DNA of 64,000 nucleotides from Meloidogyne chitwoodi. Its lineage: Eukaryota; Nematoda; Chromadorea; Rhabditida; Meloidogynidae. The stretch's first letter is position 1. Each line of letters starts with the position of its first letter. The stretch lies in contig JACZZP010000012.1 in assembly GCA_015183035.1 (NCBI GenBank), positions 1,240,001 to 1,304,000 on the forward strand, in the 5' to 3' direction. Both the position numbers and the translations under genes were made by a program. Shown in pieces: positions 26,383 to 37,486 of this stretch. Below the pieces are notes generated by a model, which was not told the DNA's origin, did no database searches, and worked only from the letters and a program-made list of their open reading frames with translations.

Positions 26383-29300
26383 TTAAAAACCGGCCGCTTG
26401 AAGATATTCCTGCAAACATTTTGAATTTTCCTTCATAAATTTTTCATTCAACTTTATTTGTTCTAACGCACGATTAATTGTACTATTCAATGTTTCCAAA
26501 TCATTATCAGTAAAGTTTGATTTGCAGAAAGTCTGTATAAAATTTAAACAAATTTATCATAAATAGTCAATAACCTGAAAATCATCAGCATCCGAAGATG
26601 AACAAAAGTGATCCGCACTCCATAAAAGGCATCTTTGAAACAAAGAAGATGTTGGCTCCCAAAATGAAGTTAATAGCGGTAAATTATTTTTGAAAAACTT
26701 CCAGAGAAAACGTTTGGCAGCAGAGTCGGTAGAAAAGTTGACAGAATGAAAGAGAAGGTAAATATCCTGGCTTCTAATGTTTTTCTCAATTATTCCATGA
26801 TTAAAAATTTGTTCCAAAAGTTTTAGGTCAGTGCACTGACCGAGAGCTAGATATAATAAATATAATAATTAATTATTTTAAAAGAACCTACCTGAAATAC
26901 ATGCAATCTCAACTTCTGAAAAGTTACAAGTTGTAAAGATCTTCTGTAAAGCTGCCACAATTTTCTCATCATTAGATCTTGCAGCAGTTGACATAATAGC
27001 TGAGCGAAGCTCAGGAACAAGTTTGGTTCCTTTTTCGATGTGTTCGTTAAATTTATTTAGAGCTGTTTGAATAGTTGGAAGATGCTGAGAACGACAGAGA
27101 CGACCAATTAATAAAGAACGTAATTGTGATGTCTGGATATCTGTAATATATGTATAAATTACTCTTTATGAAATATTATTTAAATGTTGAAATAACCTTC
27201 TCCTTCCGTTGGCTCCCATCCATAACGAGCTGCAACAGGCTCTATAACCTTGCAAACAAAGCAATTGAACTTCTTCAATAATTCGTTATCATCCAAATTT
27301 GCAAGGAGTTGATTAATTTTACCTAGGCAAGAAGTTATAGATTGCCAGACAATCAAATTATCTTCATGTCCGCAAACAGAAAAAAACTCGAGAAATTTAG
27401 AAATCGGAAGAAATCCAGCACGAATAACCTACAAGAACAATTATTCAAATATATTCTCAATGAAAATCTTTACGGCAAAAAGGTCATCAGCAATTTGAAA
27501 TCTATCAATAACGCCAAGTTCCCGATCTTTAATACCTTGAAGAAGATTCTTTAACATATTATCAGAATAGAAGACACGAAAGAAGGAAGAGAAATCAGAA
27601 TTAACCTCAAAGAGCAAAATAATTTAAAAAAAAAATCAGAAACCTTTATCCATTCTGATTGGTTAATACCTTCTATAATAAATTTGTCTTCCTCTTTGGT
27701 TAACAAAAACTTTTTTGAAGGGTTTGTAGGATCAGAACGAATAGTTACTGATACAGGAATTTGCCAAAGCTGCTTTTTATCATCAATACTTCCATCAATA
27801 AGGAAACGTCGTTGTTTTAAAAGTAATTCTCGTTTATCACCGTCTAATATTTTTTCTTGAACTGTTATAAGTGGAAAACCAATATTCTGCGTCCAAGAAG
27901 ACATAAGTGCTTGGACATTCTAAAATCATTGGTTAGAAATGGGTTTGGCACTTGTGAAGATGGGGCGGCTTTTTTTGCGGACATTTTTTATTCGCATATA
28001 TATTTTTGATTTTTTCCCAAGGCAGTAAGAGTGTACTTGGACTAACAAATATGTTTGAATGTTTTTTACCTTGTCATTTATATTTTTGTTAATTATCCAA
28101 TAAAATGATTCTAACTCTTAAAAATTTTACTTTATTTCAATTATAACAAAATCAGCCTACAAATAGAAGTAGTACATTAGAAATATCACCAAATGCACAT
28201 TTGGATCTATTTGGGGTGTTTTATTACTTCTCCATTTTTTGGCCCATGGCTGGTTGCTCTTCGAGCAAACTTGGACCTATTCGTTGAAATTTAGGCATGC
28301 CGAAATATACTCTAATGTGTAGAGGGTATTTTGGTCTGATTGTGTTTTGCCTTTAAACGAAAAATAAAATATTTAGAATAAATTTCAACGAATAGGTCCA
28401 AGTTTGCTCGAAGAGCAACCAGCCATGGGCCAAATAATGGAGAAGTAATAAACCACCCCCAATAGATCCAAATGTACTTTTTGGTGATATTTCAAATGTA
28501 ATTTAAAATTTATGGAATCATGCTTCAATTTTTACCCATGCGAACGATTTGTTAACAAATGTACATCTCTTATTGCCTTGGAAAAAAATCAATCAAATAA
28601 TAGACATAATATTATTTGTCCGCAAAAAAAAATCCGCAAAAAAAGCCGCCCCATCTTCACAAGTGCCATGGGTTTTATTTAATAATTCACTCACAATTCC
28701 AGATGCTTCATTCAGGCATTTCCATAAATCCTCAGTAATAGCATTAGAATATTTATATCGATCCAAATATATTTGTACTCCTTTTTGAAATGTTGACTCT
28801 CCCAAATAGTTAAATAACATCCGAATAACAGAATTTGACTTATCATAGGTAATGCTATCATATATTTCTTCCAATTCATTTGGATTATTAATTGGAACCT
28901 AAAAATTAAATTACACAATGCAAACAAATAAAATTAAAAACCTCAATAGGATGCGAATTTCGAAGCGAGTCTCTCCCCATCGCAGTCGCTATTTCAGAAC
29001 TAACAAAGCTGGTCCAGGTTTTAAATTCAGGATAGTTAGTGCCAATCATCACGTATTCCATGAATGTTGCAAAACCTTCTTTGAGCCACAAATCACACCA
29101 CCATTTCTAAAATAATAAATTTAACTTGAGATTGGATTTAGATACTTTCCTTTATACATTTTTGAGAAAAATTTATAGTATTAATTCAATATAAACTTGT
29201 GGACATACGCTAATAACAAAAAAGGGTACTTTTCTGTTATGCTCACAAAGTCCGCAAGTTTTTATCCGCAAATTTTTTCTCAAAGGGATTATTTTGGAGG

Positions 29301-31056
29301 CATAAAATCAACAATTTTTTCTAAAATATCACCGAATCATTTTATTACCACAACAAACCTTTTCCTTGTGTAGAATTACACAATTTTGAAGAAATTTAGC
29401 TGCATAGGTTACATCAGGAATTTCAGATAGCAATTTTTTAAATTGTCATTTTTGTAAAGTTAGAATTTTTTAGATACACTACCTAATATATCACCAAAAA
29501 ATTTATTAGTATCCCTTATAATCTTTGTTGAAATAATATATATTTTTGAAAAAAAATACCTTTGAGAAAAAAATTTGAGGATAAAAACTTGCGGACTTTG
29601 AGAGCATAACCGAAACCCAAAATGTAACTCACTTTATTTATGTGTTATAATTATTATAGAGAATAAAATGTTATTTTAAAAAATAATATCTAATTTTCGG
29701 GACAACTCATTCTATTTTAATTTTAAGAGGAATGTGGGACAGGTAAATACATGTTAATATTTATATGAAAATAAGATACAATAAGAAAATATAATCGCAA
29801 TTTACTTACCATTGTAGTTAAATTTCCAAACCAAAAATGTCCAACTTCATGAACCACCACATGAGTGATACGTTCTTTTGTAACAGATGAAGTCAAAATA
29901 GGATCAAAAAGAAGAGTAGATTCACGAAAAGTAATGAGACCCCAATTTTCCATGGCACCTAATAATTCAAAATTTTATCAATAAATTAAGAAAACTAACC
30001 CATTGAAAATTCAGGAATCGCAATTAAGTCACATTTTGGAAGAGGCATTTTAATCCCATACCATTCGGAAAACCATTCAATAGATTTAATAGCAACAGAA
30101 AGTGCATAGTGTCCTTGATCTTTCTTTCCAGGTACAGTATAAACACGAACAATACATCCATCATTTGTTTTAGACTAAACTTTTTTTAAATATTTATTTC
30201 GATTATAAACATCCAAAAAATTTAATTTAAATAATAATAAAATGGAGTAAATTACCTCAATATATTCAAACTCGCCAACAGCGAAAGCCACCAAGTATGT
30301 AGACATAAGTGGAGTTCGTCCAAATGTCACCAATTTTTTACCGTTTCCTATACTTTTTTCTTCAGTAACATTCATATTTGATAAAGCAGTTAATTTTTCA
30401 TCAACTTCTAATTCAATATCAAATTGTGCTTTGTAGGTAGGTTCATCAAAGCAAGGGAATGCTCGTCGCGCATAAACACTCTCAAATTGAGTACTTGCAA
30501 GCATTTTTTTATTTCCAGTTTCATCTTTATAGGGTGACCTAATTTAATTTAATTATGAATTATAAATTGCTAAAATAAAAATTCCTTAATTTTAAATTAA
30601 AAAAATTCCAATAAATAACAAAATAATAAACTAACCTATAAAAACCTTGCAATTCAGTCGAAATTTCTCCAGAGAAATCAATATTCAATTCAATTCTTTG
30701 AGGTGAAAGTTCATTAGGAAAACGAACTGTTAATAATTCCCACTTGTTATCAAGTTCGCTTTTAAGTTTATCAATGACTAAATGAGTGATATCGTGAGAA
30801 ATAATTAAAAACCTGTTCCATCAGATAATTTCAATGAAGCACGTTCAATTTCAATTCCTTGAGAATAGAGCTTAAGATAATCTGTTGATTTTATAATCTA
30901 GAAAAAAAAAATTTTCTTTACATTTTATAAAGAACGCACATCCAAATGGATTTTCTCGGAACCTTTCAATTTAAAAGTTTCCAAACATGGTGCAAGCCGA
31001 ATTTCATACCGAGAGATTTTAACAAGTTCAGGCAATTTCGAAAATTTCTCAGTCAT
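26383..31056 (-). CDS. pam-1: Puromycin-sensitive aminopeptidase, tandem copy A
   Basis: An M1 zinc aminopeptidase (family of NPEPPS/PAM-1) of ordinary length, roughly 880 residues by estimate. The N-terminus [18 protein letters not shown] matches the beta-sandwich start of this family. The substrate-binding GAMENWG motif, the zinc-binding HEVGH and the third ligand in LWLKEGFA, 18 residues later, are all intact. The C-terminal half is the helical ERAP1-like domain, ending YLQAAGF. It trims N-terminal residues from peptides in the cytosol; worm PAM-1 acts in meiotic exit and embryo polarity. The usual HELAHQWFGN is [10 protein letters not shown] here. Two introns carry insertions (27947-28667 and 29224-29618). 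Blocks are almost identical to copy B, which starts upstream of it. Both copies read as intact. Confidence 0.93.
27947..28667. mobile_element. Merlin-type non-autonomous transposon in an intron of pam-1 copy A
   Basis: Termini are inverted repeats starting GGCACTTGTGAAGATGGGG. The element is flanked on both sides by ATGGGTTT (27939-27946 and 28668-28675), an 8-bp target duplication. Copy B of pam-1 has a single ATGGGTTT at the same place and no insert, so the empty site is directly visible. An internal stretch (about 28480-28550) resembles the 3' end of the transposase frame seen in the elements at 35083 and 40794. The insertion lies in the intron that starts GTGAGT after codon ATT, so the protein should be unaffected. 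Confidence 0.9.
28165..28510. repeat. Internal palindrome inside the Merlin-type element
   Basis: Two arms of about 150 nt face each other around a 70-nt centre. Each carries GAAATATCACCAAA, a GGATCTATT(T/G)GGGGTG block, CCCATGGCTGGTTGCTC and ACTTGGACCTATTCG. The arms include a piece of transposase-tail sequence, so the palindrome seems to have formed by inverted duplication inside the element. Related blocks occur at 39850-39915 and 63090-63190. Confidence 0.75.
29224..29618. mobile_element. Terminal-inverted-repeat element in another intron of pam-1 copy A
   Basis: Ends are inverted repeats: left GGGTACTTTTCTGTTATGCTC continuing into CAAAGTCCGCAAGTTTTTAT; right the reverse complement of GGGTTTCGGTTATGCTC plus the same continuation. 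The shared arm is about 60 nt. Copy B has only a short intron here, so this is an insertion after duplication or a loss in copy B. There is no coding capacity. The target duplication is not clear. Confidence 0.72.
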
Positions 31057-31340
31057 TGTAACTAAAGAACTTTTCGATACCAGTAAATGGCAAAACGGTG
31101 AAAGTAAACGATTAATATTTGCTTTAATGAATGAAATTTTTGATATTAATAAAAAAATTTAAATAAACTTCGTTATAAAAATAATATAAAAATTAAAACA
31201 TGTAAACAAATTAACATATTTATGCATTAAAACCAGATTCCTAAAAAATTAAACAGACTTAATTTAATAATATTATACTTATAAATATGAATTCTTTTAT
31301 TTTATGTAAATAATTAATTATGCACTTATAACAAAAATTC

Positions 31341-34300
31341 TTAAAAACCGGCCGCTTGAAGATATTCCTGCAAACATTTTGAATTTTCCTTCATAAATTT
31401 TTCATTCAACTTTATTTGTTCTAACGCACGATTAATTGTACTATTCAATGTTTCCAAATCATTATCAGTAAAGTTTGATTTGCAGAAAGTCTGTATAAAA
31501 TTTAAACAAATTTATCATAAATAGTCAATAACCTGAAAATCATCAGCATCCGAAGATGAACAAAAGTGATCCGCACTCCATAAAAGGCATCTTTGAAACA
31601 AAGAAGATGTTGGCTCCCAAAATGAAGTTAATAGCGGTAAATTATTTTTGAAAAACTTCCAGAGAAAACGTTTGGCAGCAGAGTCGGTAGAAAAGTTGAC
31701 AGAATGAAAGAGAAGGTAAATATCCTGGCTTCTAATGTTTTTCTCAATTATTCCATGATTAAAAATTTGTTCCAAAAGTTTTAGGTCAGTGCACTGACCG
31801 AGAGCTAGATATAATAAATATAATAATTAATTATTTTAAAAGAACCTACCTGAAATACATGCAATCTCAACTTCTGAAAAGTTACAAGTTGTAAAGATCT
31901 TCTGTAAAGCTGCCACAATTTTCTCATCATTAGATCTTGCAGCAGTTGACATAATAGCTGAGCGAAGCTCAGGAACAAGTTTGGTTCCTTTTTCGATGTG
32001 TTCGTTAAATTTATTTAGAGCTGTTTGAATAGTTGGAAGATGCTGAGAACGACAGAGACGACCAATTAATAAAGAACGTAATTGTGATGTCTGGATATCT
32101 GTAATATATGTATAAATTACTCTTTATGAAATATTATTTAAATGTTGAAATAACCTTCTCCTTCCGTTGGCTCCCATCCATAACGAGCTGCAACAGGCTC
32201 TATAACCTTGCAAACAAAGCAATTGAACTTCTTCAATAATTCGTTATCATCCAAATTTGCAAGGAGTTGATTAATTTTACCTAGGCAAGAAGTTATAGAT
32301 TGCCAGACAATCAAATTATCTTCATGTCCGCAAACAGAAAAAAACTCGAGAAATTTAGAAATCGGAAGAAATCCAGCACGAATAACCTACAAGAACAATT
32401 ATTCAAATATATTCTCAATGAAAATCTTTACGGCAAAAAGGTCATCAGCAATTTGAAATCTATCAATAACGCCAAGTTCCCGATCTTTAATACCTTGAAG
32501 AAGATTCTTTAACATATTATCAGAATAGAAGACACGAAAGAAGGAAGAGAAATCAGAATTAACCTCAAAGAGCAAAATAATTTAAAAAAAAAATCAGAAA
32601 CCTTTATCCATTCTGATTGGTTAATACCTTCTATAATAAATTTGTCTTCCTCTTTGGTTAACAAAAACTTTTTTGAAGGGTTTGTAGGATCAGAACGAAT
32701 AGTTACTGATACAGGAATTTGCCAAAGCTGCTTTTTATCATCAATACTTCCATCAATAAGGAAACGTCGTTGTTTTAAAAGTAATTCTCGTTTATCACCG
32801 TCTAATATTTTTTCTTGAACTGTTATAAGTGGAAAACCAATATTCTGCGTCCAAGAAGACATAAGTGCTTGGACATTCTAAAATCATTGGTTAGAAATGG
32901 GTTTTATTTAATAATTCACTCACAATTCCAGATGCTTCATTCATGCATTTCCATAAATCCTCAGTAATAGCATTAGAATATTTATATCGATCCAAATATA
33001 TTTGTACTCCTTTTTGAAATGTTGACTCTCCCAAATAGTTAAATAACATCCGAATAACTGAGCAAGATTTGTTATAAGTTATTAAATCGTAAATTTCCTC
33101 CAATTCATTTGGATTATTAATCGGAACCTGTAATAATTTAAAAAACGTAAAAAATAGTCCTATACCTCTATAGGATGTGAATTTCTTAACGAATCTCTCT
33201 CCATAGCAGACATTATTTGTGAGCTAACAAAATTCATCCACACCTTAAACTCTTTATAGTTATGGCCAATCAACACATATTCCATAAATTTGGCAAAACC
33301 TTCTTTGAGCCATAAATCACACCACCATTTCTAATTAGAATAAATTTAAAAGATGAATAAAAAGCAGAGTAAATCAAAAAGTGAACTGACCATGGTAGTC
33401 AAATTTCCAAACCAAAAATGTCCAACTTCATGAGTAACAACATGAGTAATTCTTTCCCTTGAAAGTGAAGAAGTCAAAACCGGATCACAAAGGATGCAAA
33501 CTTCACGAAAAGTAATGAGACCCCAATTTTCCATGGCACCTAATAATTCAAAATTTTACCAATAAATTAAGAAAACTAACCCATTGAAAATTCAGGAATC
33601 GCAATTAAGTCACATTTTGGAAGAGGCATTTTAATCCCATACCATTCGGAAAACCATTCAATAGATTTAATAGCAACAGAAAGTGCATAGTGTCCTTGAT
33701 CTTTCTTTCCAGGTACAGTATAAACACGAACAATACATCCATCATTTGTTTTAGACTAAACTTTTTTTAAATATTTATTTCGATTATAAACATCCAAAAA
33801 AATTTAATCTAAATAATAATAAAATGGAGTAAATTACCTCAATATATTCAAACTCGCCAACAGCGAAAGCCACCAAGTATGTAGACATAAGTGGAGTTCG
33901 TCCAAATGTCACCAATTTTTTACCGTTTCCTATACTTTTTTCTTCAGTAACATTCATATTTGATAAAGCAGTTAATTTTTCATCAACTTCTAATTCAATA
34001 TCAAATTGTGCTTTGTAAGTAGGTTCATCAAAGCAAGGGAATGCTCGTCGCGCATAAACACTCTCAAATTGAGTACTTGCAAGCATTTTTTTATTTCCAG
34101 TTTCATCTTTATAGGGTGACCTAATTTTTTAGTAAGTTTAAAATTTAAATAAAAGATACCAAACCCACCTATAAAAACCTTTTAATTCATTGGAAATTTC
34201 TCCATTGAAATCTATATGCAATTCCGTGCGCTGAGGAGACAGCTCGGTTGGAAAGCGAAGTGTTAATAATTCCCATTTACGGTCAAGTTCGAATTTGATT

Positions 34301-34591
34301 TTCTTAATGACTGAAACAACACTCAATTGGGCCAATTTATAAAACCTGTTCCATCGGCCAATTTTAAAGAAACATTTTCGATTCCAATTCCCACAGAATA
34401 AAGTTTTAAAATATCAGTTGGCTTTATAATCTACAAAAAATGCGAAGTTATTTATCGAAAATAAAACATACATCGAAACAAATTTTCTCAGAACCTTTCA
34501 GTTTAAATGTTTCCAAACAAGGTGCAAGTCGTATCTCGTAACGCCATGTTTTAACCAACTCAGACAGTTTAGAAAACTTCTCCACAGACAT
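31341..34591 (-). CDS. pam-1: Puromycin-sensitive aminopeptidase, tandem copy B
   Basis: Second full M1 aminopeptidase gene, 285 nt upstream of copy A and in the same orientation. The start reads [35 protein letters not shown] and LWLKEGFA are intact, with the same 18-residue spacing between the zinc motif and the third ligand, so it should be catalytically competent. Compared with copy A, the C-terminal 1.7 kb and the block 33508-34126 are almost identical including introns, while the catalytic block (33060-33507) and the N-terminal exons differ by many substitutions (for example FREVCILCDP against [10 protein letters not shown]). Its introns lack the two insertions found in copy A. The start faces crn-5 across a 1.07 kb spacer with two repeats. 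Confidence 0.93.
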
Positions 34592-34691
34592 TACAAAGGA
34601 GAAACTTCTGGAATTTTATTATTAGAAGGATATAAAATTTCCTATTTTGCTTTTTACAAAACTCCCTATTAATGTTGAAAACCAATAATTC

Positions 34692-34935
34692 GGGCAACTC
34701 TGAATATCAACACCTTGAATGTCAATTATATAAACTTAACCAATTGGTCAATCCCTTAAACGGAAAAGTAACACCCAAAAGAACCAGGTTTGTGCACAGA
34801 CCAACCGGTCATAGACCAAAAAATGGAGAAGAATAAAACTAATAGAATGTAGTGTGTGCGAAGACAAACCATAAAAAGGATTTGACCAATATGATAATTT
34901 GACCAATTGGTTAAGTTGATATTCAGGGTAGGACC
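34692..34935. repeat. Inverted-repeat element between pam-1 copy B and crn-5
   Basis: CTGAATATCAAC and CTTAACCAATTGGTCAA on the left are matched by TTGACCAATTGGTTAAG then TTGATATTCAG on the right. The ends read GGGCAACTC and CTACCC-like, similar to the repeat ends near 62790-62890. It appears to be a non-autonomous element of a dispersed family. No target duplication is clear. Confidence 0.6.
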
Positions 34936-35082
34936 TTTATTTTAAGCTTTAACACGTCACGACTTTTCTGATCCTACAATTAGTGAGCACACGCTGAAAA
35001 GTTAATTAAATTTTTTATTTTAATTTTTTGTTTCGATTTTTTATTTAACAAAATTAAAAAAATTTTCTATTCTTGCAAAGTC

Positions 35083-35592
35083 GGTAATAATTAAGTTGGT
35101 ATTCCTCATTTTTTTCTTTTCCTATTTTTTCATTTTTTCCTCTTTTTTTTTTGCTTCGGGCAAGTAAGAAATATTAATTTTTTGGTATATAACAAGTATG
35201 AAAATTTGAGAAGTCTCATATTCTAATTTTATTATTTTTTTTTGCAATATGGAACAACTTAAAAATTTTAAATTTTTTGATCTACATGAAAAACTACGTT
35301 TGAGCGACAACGATTTTGATGCATGGCTCGAGGAGCTTGGACTTCTTCATGGAAAACGAACCTGTCATAAATGTGGAGGTAGAACAACTGTCATGGCTGT
35401 CGAGCGCAAATCCTTTGGTGATATTTCAAATGTATTTTATAATTTTTGGCACCATGTTTCACTATTTTATCCTTGCGAACGTGAATAAAAATTAATTTTT
35501 TGATTGTATTACTTGCCCGAAGCAAAAAAAAAGAGGAAAAAATGAAAAAATAGGAAAAGAAAAAAATGAGGAATACCAACTTAATTATTACC
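35083..35592. mobile_element. Merlin-type internally deleted transposon upstream of crn-5
   Basis: A 510-bp element with inverted repeats of about 85 nt starting GGTAATAATTAAGTTGGTAT. It is flanked by an exact 8-bp duplication, GCAAAGTC (35075-35082 and 35593-35600). Inside is a 79-codon frame (35249-35488, +) whose start, DAWLEELGLLHGKRTCHKCG, resembles the N-terminal zinc-ribbon of Merlin/IS1016-type transposases, and whose end joins straight to a C-terminal-like FGDISNVFYNFWHHVS. The catalytic DDE core is missing, so it cannot move by itself. It ends 69 nt upstream of the crn-5 start codon. Confidence 0.9.
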
Positions 35593-35661
35593 GCAAAGTC
35601 TGATATATGTAGGCTTTATCTATAAATCTAATGTTTTTTCTTTTAAAGCATTTTTGACTTA

Positions 35662-36569
35662 ATGGAAGCAGTAATTTCTCCTCTATCTAATGCTGATGGT
35701 TCTTGTGAATTAAAATCTAATATAGCTCTAGTGCTTTGTGGAGTCATGGGTCCTGGTGATGTTTCATCATCAAAACGCCTCTTTGATCGGACAAATATAT
35801 TTTTTTCTATAAATAGACTTGCACAAAGAAGTAAAGAAGGTATATATTTTTTAGATATCTTAAAATTATTTTTAAAATTGAAGAACTATCTTCTACTGTT
35901 CGCCCTTCTGTTTCCAAACCTTCATCACTAACCTCTTCTTTGGTTCATACTTCTGATCGCTTTATTTTCTCTATTGTTAAAGCATCAATTGATGAATTTG
36001 CTTATCCGAGAACTTGTATTCAAATTTGTACTCAAGAATTAAAAGTTGATGGTCCAACTGATGCAATGCATTTAAATTCTATATGTTTGGCACTTTTGGA
36101 TTCAGGGATCCGCATGCATTATGTTTTTGCTTCTATTACAATTGCAATTAGGTAAAAATATTTTATATATACCTTTCTAATTTTTAAATCGATTTCATAA
36201 ATAAAATTCAAAAACACTTTTCCTAGCAATTAACCAATTGTTTTAAAACAATTTTTTAATATTCAGAGAAATAGATGGTGAATTGCTGATAAATCCTAAC
36301 CAACTACAATCTAATCGTAGCAAAGCTATTTTTACATTTGTATTCAGACCATCGGTTATTTTAAAAGGAAAATTGATTGGTGCACATTCAACAGGAGAAT
36401 TTACAATAGAAGAGCACAAAGTGAGTGGGAAACATAATTAAATTTTTGATTATTTTAAAATTTTAAGAAGGCATTGAATTTTGCCGAGCGAGATTGCCTT
36501 ATATTGTTTGATTTTTATCGACAGAAAATGCAACAGAAATTTATCTACCATATAAAAACAAATTTATAG
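35662..36569 (+). CDS. crn-5: RNA exosome subunit RRP46 / CRN-5 (EXOSC5)
   Basis: Four exons (35662-35839, 35884-36151, 36267-36420, 36468-36569) join in frame to 233 residues, the usual RRP46 size. The single RNase PH-like fold shows PLSNADGSCELK, LVLCGVMGPGDV, YPRTCIQICTQEL, DAMHLNSICLALLDSGI and a C-terminal helix. In eukaryotes RRP46 is one of six RNase PH-like ring subunits of the exosome and is usually catalytically dead there; worm CRN-5 also takes part in apoptotic DNA breakdown. An in-frame stop precedes the chosen ATG, with the Merlin-type element ending 69 nt upstream. It is divergent from pam-1 copy B. Compared with typical members, the loop after SKRLFDRTNI is shortened. Confidence 0.85.
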
Positions 36570-37486
36570 TGATATATTTATTTGTTTTTTTTTGTTTAAT
36601 TTTAGTTTATGATCTACAAATTTTTCTTATTGTTTGTCAATTTTTGTTCCTTAAATTGCTTAAATTATTTACGCAGTCATTTTTTGGAAAATGTTTCTCT
36701 TAAAATGTTATTTGTTACTTTTTGAATGTTAAATTGTATAACTACATATTTTAAATTATACATGTTAATTTTTTGAAAATTTTTTATCAACTTTTTTTTA
36801 ATATTAAGTAACCTGTAGAAATTTACAAGAGCAAATAAAATTACGCGCTTGAAAAAGACATTTCTATTAGTAATTTTTGTGTTTTAAATGTTTAGAAGCA
36901 AAGCTTAAAAAATCTAAGAGATTGTAACAAAAATAAATTATTGAGCAGCTGTTTTCTGCAAATGATACTTTTTTATATATCTTTAGAATATCTTGGAAAT
37001 CTATATAATTAAGGGATTTTGTTGGTTAATACTTCTTTTGAGTATTATTCAATAATGTTTACTTTGTGTGTGGCAATATCTCCAAATATTTTAGTATTTT
37101 CATTCAAATAAGAGATTATGTATTTTTATCTCTAGAATATCTTGTAAAGTTGATATAATTTGTTTACACGGTAATATGCTTAGATTGATTTATAAATTAC
37201 AAAGCGATAGTTTAAAAAATTTGCTGCAAATTTTTCATTTTGAAGATAAAATATTTTTTACATTTTTTATTGCTAGCATTTTTTAAACATTTTTATTTTG
37301 TCCTTTGTTTTCATATTTTGTTGTAAGCCTGATTAATATCAGCATCTGTGTATGTTTAATTTTTTACACATACATATTTGTTTGGTGTCCAATTTTATTT
37401 TCAATTAAATACATATTTATAAATGTTCTTTTAGTCAAATTAATTAAAAATTATTTTAGCTAATTTTTTAAGTTAAACAATTTTTA
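36570..37486. other. Intergenic region between crn-5 and the ZIP gene
   Basis: About 900 nt of T-rich sequence. I see no open frame with good splice sites. An undetected first exon of the ZIP gene could lie here, because the modelled ZIP protein lacks a signal peptide and an acceptor-like AG sits at 37471-37472 just before its first exon. Confidence 0.45.

Noticed and set aside
27342..27554. 70-codon plus-strand frame, perfectly repeated at 32300-32512
   Set aside because: Antisense to coding exons of both pam-1 copies; it is conserved only because that block is identical.
28549..28788. 79-codon plus-strand frame across the end of the Merlin element
   Set aside because: Antisense chimera of transposon terminus and pam-1 exon.
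22847..34591. Possible operon of the minus-strand run pam-1B, pam-1A, SPT3 and the Cys-rich gene
   Set aside because: Spacers of 246-397 nt are longer than the roughly 100 nt typical in worm operons, and no SL2-type signal can be read by eye; not claimed.
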